Positions 33,821-46,200 of a DNA stretch of 64,000 nucleotides are shown here, piece after piece. Numbering within the stretch: the first letter of the stretch is position 1; each line of letters starts with the position of its first letter. The notes beneath the pieces were generated by a model that saw nothing but the letters and a program-made list of their open reading frames with translations, was not told where the DNA came from and made no database searches. Source of the DNA: Amaurobius ferox (taxonomy: Eukaryota > Arthropoda > Arachnida > Araneae > Amaurobiidae). The stretch covers positions 144,453,051 through 144,517,050 of the forward strand of contig OX578133.1 of the NCBI GenBank assembly GCA_951213105.1, read 5' to 3'. The position numbers and the translations under genes were made by a program.

Positions 33821-34774
33821 CTATGAGAATCCAAGCGGGCACTTGGGTTGCTTGGCCCACGGGACGCCCCTGACAAATACAAAATAAAATGTCATAAGAC
33901 ATTACACTTTTATTTTTGTTAATATATTATAATAATTATTTAATGATCAATAATTTTAAGAACCAAATGCCGTAACTACTCCCGACCTTATCTATTATTA
34001 ACTTCCATAACAGCGTCGAATCCAAATTATTCGTATAGATATCAGTGTCATCGTAACATATTAATTTCATACCCAACGTCTCTAGCATTTGATAGTGGTC
34101 TCAGATGCTCTAAATTCATGCATATCTTCAATTCGCATTAATGATTTATGAGGAAGATTTAAAGGTGATATATTACGCTAAACCAACATACGTTTGGGAT
34201 TCTTGTTACCCGATCTGTGTAAATTTGTATGAGAAGCTCAGATAAATGACAACAGCTTACTTATGGGAATTCACTTGATCTTTGAAATATGAGGTTTATT
34301 AAATGAAGAAGTCTGTTCATTTATCTGGGACATTATTACTTTGACTATAATATATCGTATATGAAGGGGAAATTATTGGGATGAATCCATGCGTTATGAA
34401 CATCTCGCAATACAAATAAACAAGGTTTATTTTTCCTGCAATGCATAGTGTATGTAAATGGAAAGTCCTGTAAAGGGGTCAAAAATCCGAATATTGGATT
34501 TCGATTAAATAGCCATGAATTGGAATCAGCAATTTTACAAAGTATGGTGGTAATGATTGTGACTTGTACCACTTTTCTTAGTAGATAGGTAGTTAGCGGT
34601 GAATCAAGACACCTTTTTATTTTAACCGATGTAGCGTATGAAAATATATGTAACCTTTGCGTGGTGATAGTGATTTAATCATAAGTCGAGTTTTCACCGC
34701 AAATACATCATGGGGGACATTTGATACCAGAAATGACTTCTGTCGATCTGTGGGTGTATGCAAATAGTTAACTC
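33821..34774. other. Unassigned spacer
   Basis: No gene or repeat recognised over ~950 bases. Confidence 0.3.
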
Positions 34775-35210
34775 ATCATAATCTCGAAAACCACTGACAC
34801 GATTAAGGCACAATTTGGGGGGAGAGTTTCATACATTATTTAGATGGGAACGCAGAAACAATTCTGAAAAATGTACTCCATTATAAAATATGATATTGTC
34901 AAAATCATTGGCTGTTTGTAATCTCTAAAACCGCTGAAGCGATTTTGACCCAATATGAGTGATATACTGCGTATATTATTTAAACGAGAACGCAGCATGA
35001 ACTATGGAAAATGTATATTGTTTACCTATAAGACGACATTTTGTCAAAATCATTCGGGGGGGGGGTCAAATCGTTAGCTCTTTGTAATCTCAAAGGCCAC
35101 TGAATCAATTTCAACTGAACTTGTATGGTAAATTTCATATATTATGTAGATGTAAACTTCGAAAAAAATTCCGAATATATAGTTTAACTATAAAACGATA
35201 TAAGGAATAA
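34775..35210 (+). repeat. Three tandem modules of about 140 bases
   Basis: The phrase 'aatctc.aaa.ccactga..cgatt' recurs at about 34785, 34920 and 35087, each time followed by 'catatatta(t)tta(g)atg..aacg' and 'ataaaa(c)gatatt'. The wording resembles the sensor-like 5' motif of Helitron and similar repeats. A G10 run lies at 35046. Confidence 0.55.
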
Positions 35211-35572
35211 TATATGCTTATAAAGAGAAATCATTTAAAAAAATCTTATTGAAAGAATTGATGACTCAAAATGTTTCAGCATATTAGCTGATAAAACATC
35301 AGATATTTCTCGTGTAGAACAGTTATCTGTCTGTGTCAGATATATGGATATAGACAAATTAGACACGAGAGAAAATTTTCTATAATGAGTCACTCTAACA
35401 GATATTACGAGAAAGGGTAATAGTGAAACCACCCTGAATACTTTACATGCTTTGGGAAATACGAATGAGTGCCTATTTGGACAGGGATAAGATGGAACAT
35501 CTACTATGAGATGCCAGTTCAAAGATGTTCAAGCATGCATAAAGAAAAAAAAATCCGAATGCTATATGTCTA
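35211..35572 (+). pseudogene. hAT-family transposase fossil (ZMYM1-like type)
   Basis: One frame reads DDSKCFSILADKTSDISRVE, then QLSVCVRYMDIDKLDTRENF, two stops, LTDITRKGNSETTLNTLHAL, GQG-stop-DGTSTM and FKDVQACIKK. The phrases 'FSILADETTDIS-EQLS-CVRY' and 'GQGYDGA---G--KGVQA' mark the catalytic part of hAT transposases related to domesticated ZMYM1-type proteins; the first catalytic Asp lies in 'LADKTSD'. Three in-frame stops and missing ends make it a fossil of about 115 codons. No host-gene features (introns, intact frame) support domestication. Confidence 0.85.
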
Positions 35573-35919
35573 CATATAATGCTATATATGTATTATAACT
35601 TATTATATAGTGGCAAGTTCAGTAAAAGAGTATGTCAAATGTACTCAACATCTAATATGCGGGCTACAATACATTGCTACAGACAGGCTAACGTTACAGG
35701 TTTTTATAGAACATAACTATTTCAAAATATTATGTATTTACGAACATTATTTTCTAATTTTGATTTTTGCATTTTTATAGTTAAAATGTTATTTTTATAA
35801 AAACACATAATTATACACAATTTGTGCTTTTTACTTTTTTTAAAATTATTTGTTTCACTTCTTTATCAAACATTTGCTATTATTAAATTAGTAACTACAG
35901 AAACTGGGTCAATGCTGGT

Positions 35920-35920
<1 letters not shown>
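35573..35920. other. Unassigned spacer
   Basis: AT-rich; nothing recognised. Confidence 0.3.
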
Positions 35921-35921
<1 letters not shown>

Positions 35922-35975
<54 letters not shown>

Positions 35976-36441
35976 TTATATATATATACTTATATATATA
36001 TATATGTACATATGTATATATATATATGCATTTCACGGTCATCCCGATAGTTCTCTGGAGATTTCCGGCCGTACAAAGAACGGGGTCACCCGTATGCATC
36101 GATCGGAGGTCGATGGCACTGAAAGTTCTTCCGTCGTCCACGTGTGGGGGAGGAAAACTCCCGAAATCGTTGGAGAGTTTGGCGAAAGGCCAAAAATGAA
36201 TTTTTTTTTTCTTCAACTCCCATCCTTCATGGATCTTTTATGTTAAAAATTTTAAGAGTAATTTTTGATATTGGATCTGCCATAGAGTGAAAAAGCATAC
36301 GCGTTGTATAGACTTAAATCACCCAAACATTTTTCAAATAGAGGAATATAAAATATTTCTACACATGTGGAATAAGTCAGAATATGATCCGAGATCCTGA
36401 AAATATATAATAATGTGATAGATTAAAAACAAGAAATAAAT

Positions 36442-36508
<67 letters not shown>
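35922..36508. repeat. (TA)n arrays at 35922-36020 and 36448-36508 around a GC-richer island
   Basis: Between the two arrays lies 36030-36200, markedly less AT-rich, without a convincing ORF (frames there are short and unfamiliar). The arrays' poly-Ile-Tyr frames are not genes. Confidence 0.75.
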
Positions 36509-36511
<3 letters not shown>

Positions 36512-36716
36512 CAAGTATGAGATTCAATAAAAATTGTGTGATAATCCGAAGAAATAATGAATAATGGAGATATGTTGTACACCTAGAGATGACCAAAAAT
36601 TGAACATATAGGATAGTAAATAATATTAGATTGATTTATACCTACTAATTATTTGATTTATGCCTACAGTTACAACAGAAAAAAAATCTTGGGAGGACGC
36701 TCTAATCCGCCCCTGG

Positions 36717-36720
<4 letters not shown>

Positions 36721-36776
<56 letters not shown>

Positions 36777-36837
36777 ATATATATATATATGTATATATAT
36801 ATGTATATATATATATGTATAAATATATATGTATATA

Positions 36838-36925
<88 letters not shown>
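36721..36925. repeat. (TA)n microsatellite with TG interruptions
   Basis: About 200 bases of TA, interrupted by TGTG and TGTATA steps; it directly precedes the 0.73 kb repeat. Confidence 0.95.
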
Positions 36926-36927
<2 letters not shown>

Positions 36928-36929
36928 AA

Positions 36930-37665
36930 ATGTAATAATAAGAATTATGTAAAAATAAAAAAAATAAAAATACAATTCAAGTAATATTAACATTACCATA
37001 GAAGCAAATTCACGGCCATAATGCCGATAAGAGAAAAGAACAGAACCTTCCCAAATTCGATGATTAATCAGAATTAAATTCCTCTTCAGGTCTGAGTATT
37101 TAACTCTAATTAACCCAAACAAATGCCTGTTTCAGATTAAACAATAGTACATTACTATAAATGCTTAAACTCAGACTACAGGCATCAAAAAATGAAAAAA
37201 TGAAAAAAGGATACATTAAGAAAATTGTATTACCATGCGGCATGAATCATTCTACTTCTACCACGTGTATACACGATCAACCTCAACAACTTAATCTAGA
37301 AGCACCGGAATGAACAAGTCGAAATTCTACCAGGGAGGTAGTACGAACGTTCACGAAAATACTCCCAAACCCGTCCAGTGAGTCTAAGCTGGAGACTGGA
37401 CAAGCAATTCAGAATACAACTTCCCAAACATGCAGAACAGAATATGAATATGAATCATAGATGAAAATTCCTACTAAACAAGAATTAATACGAAAACTGG
37501 ATAATCGAGAATGCCACTATACACCATTATAAGGGCGCACAAAACGTAGTTTCAATAATGACAAAAGTTACATTTTTTTGCGAAAATAAAATTCAAAACA
37601 TTAATGCATCTTATTTTCCGATTTTTTTATTTTTCTAATGTTTTTGACTTAGTTTATTATTTTTC
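36930..37665 (+). repeat. 0.73-kb unclassified repeat bounded by (TA)n, copy A
   Basis: Matches 59440-60154 in inverse orientation over its whole length, e.g. 'gaagcaccggaatgaacaag', 'cccgtccagtgagtc' and 'cgtgtatacacgatcaacct'. (TA)n arrays lie on both sides of both copies. No ORF and no recognisable superfamily ends. Confidence 0.75.
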
Positions 37666-37715
37666 ATTTTTATTTATTTATATAATTAATAAATAATTAT
37701 ATATAACATACAAAC

Positions 37716-37764
<49 letters not shown>

Positions 37765-37841
37765 TATACATATATACACACATACACACATATATATATA
37801 TATATTTTTTTTTTTTTCTCTCTCTCTCTCTCTCTCTCTCC
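37716..37841. repeat. (TA)n followed by T run and (CT)n
   Basis: TA array to 37806, a T run and then (CT)n at 37817-37841. Confidence 0.9.
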
Positions 37842-39184
37842 TGTATGTTAGTCACTATAATTGGGAATGTTTTCTAGGATGTTATCGAGTGAAATTTGAT
37901 ACACTGAGTTGATAATTTTAATAACAAAATATGATAATTTTAATAACAAAACATAATATATATATATATATATATATGTATATAAAATGAAATTAATGAT
38001 ATCAACATTGATTTGTACCTAACTAACCTATAATTAATCTCCAATGAGCCTAGTGTTAGTCAACATGTTAATTATTAGATTTAAATTTAAACTTAGATCG
38101 CAATAATAGTAAAATTATAACCAACTTATATGATAAGAAATATACTTACAACTTTAATATAAGCTCAATAAGCTGCTTTCATTTCATTCTTGTAATTCCA
38201 TTATATAATTTAGAAACATTATTATTAACCAGCTATATAGAACGCATAGCCTCTCTGATAAAAAGTATCACTATCTACACATTAATAATTTCAAATGTAA
38301 CTGTAAAACTTGCCATTATCCTTATTATTTTATTATTTGTTTTATTATTAATTTCAAGCAGTCTTTATAATCTTACTGTCATATTATTTTTGTACATATT
38401 GTAATCAATTATGTAAATATTAATTGACAATGCAAATCATTTTTATGCTATGCTTTCATCTACTGTTTATATTCTTGAGTCCTAACTCCATTCCTTTCCT
38501 CCATGTGTTTACACTACATTATCCTTTATCTCTATTCAAAATATATTAGCTTGATTCTTTTCAACCAGTTTACGCTCATTCCGGTGTAATCCCATTCTAA
38601 ATGAATCTTACTACGACTTTCCCTGCAGCCACGATGTTTGGTGCAACACTTGTTAATTATCCATTTTAGTATTTTTATTATTGATTTAGTTATTTTAATT
38701 CTGCTTGTGCACGGAGCATATATGTGTGTTATAGTATAAATACTATCGTTGTATTTAGAAGCAGGCAATTATATCGGTTTAATTTAGAATGAATGACGGT
38801 TCTGATGAAGAGTTTATAAATTAATCTCTAATTTTAGCTATATGAATGCTCTCCTTATCTTTTAGCTTAAATGCTTTTCTCTTCCATTTGCTTAAACTTT
38901 TTTTTAATATTGTTTCAGTATTTTAATGCTTTTTATACCATTTTTAACGTTATTTATTCTTATATTTTTATTACTAAATATTTTACTTGTCTTAGTTTTG
39001 ACTTGGAGTTTCTAAGCCTAATTCGTCTATATTTTCGCAAATAAATATTCTTCTTGGTTTTTAAATTTTACCCAACCTTTTCTACCTAATTCATCTCAAT
39101 TTTTTATCTTTTACTTGCCTATTAAAATATTTTTGTTAAAGATCTTAGTATTATTTATTTTATTTACTTTCGAACAATTTTACA
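37842..39184. other. Unassigned AT-rich stretch
   Basis: A short TA array at 37958-37983; otherwise no gene, repeat family or RNA recognised. Confidence 0.3.
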
Positions 39185-40505
39185 TTTTTAACACCTTACA
39201 ACAAAGTTGGAAAGTGTTTATGACTTTGTTCATTCTGTCTGTCTGTCTGTCTGTCTGTCTGTCCGTTAGCACGATAACTGCCGTAAAAATGACTTAATCA
39301 AAATGAAATTTTAGTATGTTGTTCAGACGGTCTGTAGAACCTATGGGAATATAAATGAATAATATTACCCAATTAGTTTTGGATTGAACCCGGGTCGAAG
39401 AAATGAAATACATTGAGCCCTATGGGACCTAATTTTTCAAACATTTTTTAAGCGGATTTAAAATTCACAAATTGCTTCGAAAATTTTAGGTAATATTCAA
39501 ATTGTTCCATAAAATATATAAAAAAAATTCAGCGAAATATATTCAGTAGTTTTTTAAATAAAAATTAAAATAATAATTACACCTGTTATATGAAACGATC
39601 ACGTGACCATGATATGAAACAATTACATGACCCACTTCAAAATGATATATGGCATCCATCTTGTTTCAAAATCGTGATTTTTTTAAGTTCTTTTTAATTC
39701 ATATTGAGTGTTGTATCCGTCCTAAAACTACTTTATTTTTGCTTAAATTCTGTGCATCTACATACTGAAACAACGCAATGACAATATATTTCTGTTTAAA
39801 TGCTCATCTAAATTTGATTATTTCTACAACTAAGCCTATTTTTCACCTATGTAAAATGTAAACAGCAAAATATATAGAATGAGTTGTATTAGAATTCCTG
39901 TATTTTTTAAACACAAAATAATTTAGTCCATGGAGTCTGCATGGCTGATATGAATGAAATATTAATTGATTTCATAAAGAGAAGGACGATTTTTTTCGAT
40001 GAAGTTTCAAGCAATGAGTTTAATTTTTTGTAGCTCCATGGTCTTAAACAAAATGTTTAAATGAAATAAATTATTATAGTATTGTGATGAATGAAATGTA
40101 TGGGAGAAAGTTATGAATGAAATCCTGTTTTTATAGAGAGATCCAGGCGTGTTATTTTTTCTATGACGTCATATGAATGAATTTCAGTTGTTTTCGATGA
40201 AGTTTTCAAATATAATAAATTATCGTAGTATTATGATAATTCTAAAACTATTACCGAGGAATGTATAACATTTTAGAGATGTTTAAACCAGGCAATTTAT
40301 ATTTCAATGCCGTCATTTGAATGAAGTTCATTTTTTTCGATGAAGGTTTAAGTTTTCAAATATAATAAATTAATGCAGTATTGTGATAAGTTTCAAAATA
40401 TTACCGAGGAATGTATTGCATTTTAGACTTGTTTAAATAAAATTGCATTGAAGTTGGAAAGTGTTTCATAATCAATACTTTAAGCATGATTGATCTTTCT
40501 TGTTT
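39185..40505 (+). mobile_element. HINE-like repeat, copy 4
   Basis: Full length, very similar to copies 1 and 3: 5' hairpin, (TCTG)n at 39234-39262, two 3' modules, terminal hairpin and TCTTGTTT. The family's palindrome-like 'gatcacgtgaccatgatatg' is at 39597. Confidence 0.65.
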
Positions 40506-42816
40506 GTAATAATTTCGATGTATGTCATATAGAAAATAGTTCCATTTCCATTTGAATATATTAACTGATTGGCTTTGTGTTTTGTCCTTTTATATAGATA
40601 GGCTACTTGAAATAATTCATACTCTTATATTTTATAAATATCTATAGCTAAAGGCACTTTAGTCACAATCCATGTTTACTTGTGGAAAGTTATCATTTTA
40701 AACTTTGATAATAATTAAATGTAAAAATCAACTTAGTAATGGATAAATTTCTATAATGAGTCTTGCATTCATTGTTTCAAAAACATGTTTTTTTATTTAA
40801 TGACATATTCATTGCCAAACATGCATTAAGTAAATGTTAAAACATTAATTATAAGACTGAATAGACAACCCCCAGGCTTTGCCTAAGATGCAGAGAAAAC
40901 AAAAATAGATATCACATCCTATCGACTACTTTCCAATGGATCGATTTTTGCCCTTTTTCGTTCCATTCTTTCTCTTTTATGTTCATTAGAAAATTCTTCG
41001 TCATTCCTTATAAACATAGCCGCAAGGAACTTGGAATATTTCGCAAAAGCTTGCGTCTATCAGCCGAGAGCTAAGAAAAACTTTATTTACCTCATATATT
41101 CTTTTTTAATTCACTTTTAAGATAATTGACTGCCACTCAACAGTAATGCATTAACCTCATTTCAAATTATGGTATGTTGAAGGCCCAGACCACACGACCA
41201 ACCCGGGGGAAAAAAATTATGGTATGTGCATTTTTTCGAGTTTTACTTTATCTTCAATCATCATACATTCTGTAGAATTTGAATAAAGTAAATAAATGAG
41301 TTTCTATGCGTGACAGATCACTCTGAATTTTCAATTTTTATTCTGCGTGCATGTTGAATCGAGGAAAATTAAGAATTTTTTTATTGTTATATCTATTTCC
41401 ACGATGAGAGAGGAATATATAGAAATACATGTTCATTCCAGCAATTTCTTATTATTATGTCTGAAATTCATTCGTCTTGATTTGCGTTTGGTGACTTATT
41501 TTCATATTCAAATGTTCAAACTATCTAGATAAACAAGTAAATTTAAAAATATCTATCTCATATATCTTTCGTCCAAATTGGACAATAAACACCGAGGTTA
41601 TTGACGATGAAAAGTTTGGATGTAACGCTTGCAAGTCCTACAAGGCGAGTGTGCGTGTTATGTGGCCCCAATGCCACATGTCCGATCAGGACGCAAAATC
41701 TATAATTCGCAATATCCTTAACGTTATATAGAACATAACAATGTCAAGAAGACTTGAAAATGAGGACTGCTAATTTTAACATAAACAAATAACATTTATA
41801 AACTCCAACACTTTAAAATGAAATGCACTTTTATGCAAAATCATAATAATTGTAAGAGCAGCATTATTATTTCATAAAATACCTCATACACATTTCTAAT
41901 ATTACTAATTTCTTTTTAAAAAACAATATTTTCATGGTAACTACGCATCTGGGGGTTTATTAATATAAATCACTTTCCTTAACAGGTGGATAAGAGCCGG
42001 AAAGAGAGAGAGAGAGCTCAACATGACAAAAAGAGAGAGGCATACCTTCAACCATTTCAGCTGGGTATCACTGGTGGCTATACTCCATCACTCCGGAGGT
42101 CGCAGCTCCTGCCGCGAAATATTTCTGCTACTTTTGTTGTCTCTTTTATACTCCCCCACATTTTCTTCAAGTCCTAAACCCCGCTCTCTCTCTCTCTCTC
42201 AGTGCCGCCCCCCCTCGTAGTCCCTGATTTTCTATTGGCTGAATTGTGAATTTTAAAACGCCCCTGACTTATTCTATTCGTTGGGCTTTAGTCTTGTTAC
42301 ATGGGACTTTGGCATTTCCATGGTAATAATGCAATAGGCGCGAGTGATAAGGGCATACTGGTGTATAGCACAGATGTCAATAAGTATGGTAGCACTTCCG
42401 TTGTATAATTTCTTTTCATCATCGCCATATTTATTTCATGATTTAATCCGTATCCCGAGCCCTAAGATGTTTCGCATCAGCATCCAAGGTATGTCGGGAC
42501 CTGACCCGAAATATCACTGTAGATAATTTCGCAGCTATCGGTCGCTTAAATTTTCCGCTTCACCTCTAAAAGACGAACAAATAAACGAACGAACTGACAG
42601 AACATGGCAAATAGGGATTTTTTTTTTTAACTACAAATCCAAGATTTCGTGTACAATTAATTGAACATTTATTACTGAGGCTTTTGAATACAGAAAATGA
42701 AAGATATCACTGTTTAATACATGTTTGCATACATGGTAGGAGCACGCACGCGGAAACTAGCCCTCAGAAAACATTTTGCATACTAACATTTTTTTAATAA
42801 GGAAACATATTCGATA
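40506..42816. other. Mostly unassigned; small insertion and GA/CT block inside
   Basis: No supported gene. It holds a 36-base insertion with target duplication (41164-41227) and a block at 41998-42205 that starts with (GA)n and ends with (CT)n, the two being able to pair. The block is GC-richer, and the short ORFs in it are unfamiliar. Confidence 0.35.
41164..41227 (+). mobile_element. Tiny insertion (36 bp) with 14-bp target duplication
   Basis: AAATTATGGTATGT occurs at 41164-41177 and 41214-41227. Between them stands 'tgaaggcccagaccacac' plus 'gaccaacccggggg' and an A run. The A-rich end and long duplication suggest retroposition of a small RNA. A related core is at about 22187-22217, inverse. 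Confidence 0.55.
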
Positions 42817-43325
42817 CTATCAGTATACCCGTTCTTCGGAATATATATTGTAAAGAAACTTAAAATTCACAACCAAATTCCTATGGTATTCTGAATGACA
42901 TTGTTGTTCAAAACATTCTATAAAAGTATTTAAATTAATGCTTCTAAAAATAAGTTTGAGAATCTCTGTTCTCGCTATACAAAATTATCTTCACAGACTC
43001 ACCAGGAGAATAAAACACTCTGATCCCGTTTATAAGCAAATTTACAGAAAATATGAGATTGAATCATTATATGCCAAAATGAAAGCGCCAAAATTGTATG
43101 GAGAAGATATATCCGTACTACTTATATTCTCGTAGATTCGAAAATATACCCATGTATGAGTAATCATTAAACCTAAAGGCTGTAATTGATATACTCGAGC
43201 CAGAAATGCAATTTTGATAAAATTTATTTTATATACATTTCTTTATTATTTAAATCGGAAAAGATTTAATAAAAATTGTCTGCGCATAAACACATTCGCA
43301 CAAACTATTCGAACCTGTCAAATTT
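42817..43325 (-). mobile_element. Helitron 3'-end fragment (minus)
   Basis: The 3' hairpin region is at 42817-42850 (inverse of CGAAGAACGGGTATACTGATAG-type end). It aligns to the last ~500 bases of the family and then stops. Confidence 0.6.
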
Positions 43326-43655
43326 ATAATTTTCAGTCTAATTAGAAACCCATCCACTGGTTCTAATATGCTATAAAATATGTCCCAACTAGGATCCCGG
43401 AATCTGTAATCCCGAGATTCAAGCTAAAAAAATGGTCCCGAAATCCCTGGATTAGAAATCCTGAAATTCTGGATTTCTCTTAACTGGTAAAATACCACTG
43501 TAATACTATAGAAACATTTTTATCGAAAACAAAATATTGCTATTAATGGATTTCGCAAGCCACAAACAATATTTGGTTTATTTAAATATGTTTCCTATTT
43601 TATAATAAAATTACAGTGGGTGAAATGCGTTTGTTAGCTTGTTTTTATATATAAA

Positions 43656-44562
43656 CTAGCAGTATATCCCTTCTTCGTACGGAATATATAATATAAAGAA
43701 ACTTAAAATTCACAATTATGTGCAAATTCTTGAGTATTCTAAATGGTATTGTTATTAAAGACATTTTATTAAATATATAATTTAATTCAACACAAAAGAA
43801 TTATAAGAATCTCTGTTCTTGCTATACAAAATTATATTCACAGGCAGATCTGAGTAGTAAAACATCCTAGACCTGTGTGTAGACAAATTTACAAAACATT
43901 TGAAATTGGATGTATATATGCTAAAATGGTGTTAGAAGATATACCAGTACTATTTTTTATTCTGTTTCAACAATTGGCTAAACATAATATATGAGTTAAT
44001 TGTCAAAACACAATATATGAGTTAATTGACAAATCTCAATATATGAGTTAATTGTCAAAACACAATATATGAGTTTGGAAAATCTTTGCCAAAATAAATG
44101 ACGTAAGAAATTAAAAATAGCAATAATTCCTGCAATCTTCAAATACGATGGCCGTAATCCAATCGAAAATGCAATACCGTTCATTTATAAAATGTATTTT
44201 TATATCAATTTCTATATTATTTAAATAGGAAAGAAAATAATTAAAAGAATCTGCGGTATATAAACACGTTTGACTTAAATGCATTGCTAAAAGCAGCATG
44301 ATATAATTTTCTTCAAATGCAATAGATGAAAACATATCGTTTGCATAATGCTATCTCTATGGAAGATTTAATTGCGGGTTTTTTTATTAATATCTCGAAA
44401 ATCCCTGGTCCTAGGAACTCGAAACATAGACTAAATTTTAAGTGGGGCTATTTCACGCCTACCCACAAAATTTCATGAAATTCGGTCCAGCCGTTCTCCC
44501 GTGTTGTTGAGACAAACACACACACATACAGACAGACATATTTTTAATTTTATTTATATAGA
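43656..44562 (-). mobile_element. Short non-autonomous Helitron with both ends (minus)
   Basis: CTAG at 43656-43659 with the 3' hairpin next to it, and the TC end (inverse of ATATAGA) at 44562 with the (CAGA) tract and 'ccagccgttctcccgtg' motif. 907 bp, inserted between A and T. Confidence 0.75.
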
Positions 44563-44691
44563 TTGAAAATCTGTCTGTTTATCTATTTGTGAATTCATGT
44601 GTTTGTCTTATCATCACGTTAGAGCGGCTGCACCGAATTTCATGAAATTTGAAATTTCGTGGGTAGTCTGAGAATAGCCCCACTTTAACAT
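44563..44691 (+). mobile_element. Helitron 5' fragment, head to head with the previous copy
   Basis: 'ttgaaaatctgtctg', 'gcggctgcaccgaatttc' and 'gtgggtagtctgagaatag' match the 5' end of the family on the plus strand, then the similarity stops. Confidence 0.6.
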
Positions 44692-46060
44692 GCATTATAC
44701 TTATATGCTAAAACAAATATAATGAAGCTTATTAGAAAAAGAGCTTTCTATTGCGACACATATTCCAAACGAAAAGTGTAATGGAAATAAATAAGATAGG
44801 CTACAGGTCGATATCGCGGCTATAAATAAGCTGAAAGAGAATTACTATTTAACTAATTGAGCTAAACGACTGTAATACGGAGAATAAGTAACAGATTTCA
44901 GCATTTAGGTTACAGATGAATCAGTTTCACCATTAGTAATTTAAACCATGAATTATGTTAGGAATATTGTAAATTTACGAGCTATTGCAATATGAAAGGG
45001 ATGATTTTCACAACTTCGAATTAATTGCACGACAAACTTCCTAGTATGGAGTGGGTTTCTTAAATATCGAGTTTCAACAACGCGATTCAAATAAAATGAT
45101 TGCAAATATTCTTTAAATACTAAATATATATGTATAATGAATTTGGAATTTTTGAAGTGAATAAAGTCTATGGTCTGGATATCTGGCTGAAATTGAGAAG
45201 TTACGAAAATTGTGAAGACTTTGAACATTTATATCTCCGAACCTAATTGTTAAAAACGATTTTTTTTTATATTCATTTTGTCATAAATATAATACCATTT
45301 ATAAATATACAAACGTAACTTAAATGCTTTAATGCTTTGAACACTTTATTCGAAAAAAAATTTTTTTTTTGTCCAAGCAAGTTTTTGCTTCACTTTGCTT
45401 ATTTTCACTGCAAATATCTTCTAAACTGTAAAAGATAAATAGGAACAGTAAGCGACAAAACTGTTCAGTAGGAAATTTAGTTTCCAGATCAATAATTTGT
45501 TTTTATAAAACTTGTGCGGTTTTAGAGCAATTATATTATCAAATTGAGAAATATTAAAAAATTTACGTTTTTACTTTTTCTGCTTATAGATAAAGCATTG
45601 TGACAAGGTCGAAAATTCAAATTCGAGTTTTCAATGAAAGAACACGTTTCAAGCATCTCTGAACATGAATCAAACGTTTTCAAATGGTGTGTGTGTCTGT
45701 GGATGAGATATCTCAAGAGCGAATGGATAGTTTTGAACTAAATTTGGTACGATTATTACAATTAATGAAAACTTGATCCTTATTGATTTTAAAAGCGATC
45801 AAACGTTCGGAAGACTCCTAAATTTTCGAATGAATTTTTGAAAAAATCATTAAAAAAATCAGGATATTTAATAATGTTAAATAAATTATCATTTTATACT
45901 TAATATTTTATTCTAAAACGAATCGCATAAACTTTAGAACGCGGGCTTAAACTATTCACGAGATATTGTACGTTTTTCATATAAATGTATCTAAAATATT
46001 ACATAAAAATGAACCGTATTAAATAATATGAAGCACTTGTAGATAATTTTGGTGACCTTC
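44692..46060. other. Unassigned; no supported gene
   Basis: The minus frame at 44953-45228 is preceded by an acceptor-like 'ctcaatttcag' but resembles nothing I know. 45690-45830 carries 'gagatatctcaagagcgaat', a sensor-like phrase also seen near 690, so old repeats are likely. Confidence 0.3.
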
Positions 46061-46200
46061 ATGATTAATTTGACGAAATATCACCAACTTAGTGACTTTT
46101 TACTGATTGCCAAATTTACGAAAATGTCGCCAAATTGGCAAAAATGACGCCAAATCGGTGAATTAATAATTAACATATTTTAATATAATGGAGTATATAT
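46061..46200. repeat. Relic of the Helitron 'aaatttggcga' repeat region
   Basis: Phrases 'tgacgaaatatcaccaac', 'cgaaaatgtcgccaaattgg' and 'gacgccaaatcggtga' match 10500-10580 and 52320-52400, without Helitron ends nearby. Confidence 0.5.

Noticed and set aside
35822..36935. Open frames of alternating Ile and Tyr (also 59129-59452)
   Set aside because: They are translations of (TA)n arrays with no coding signal.
44953..45228. Possible host exons at 44953-45228 and 48831-49100 (both minus, both with an 'DFI-FKN' phrase)
   Set aside because: Similarity is short, the rest does not align and no consistent splice pairs or known domain were found; an old repeat is as likely.
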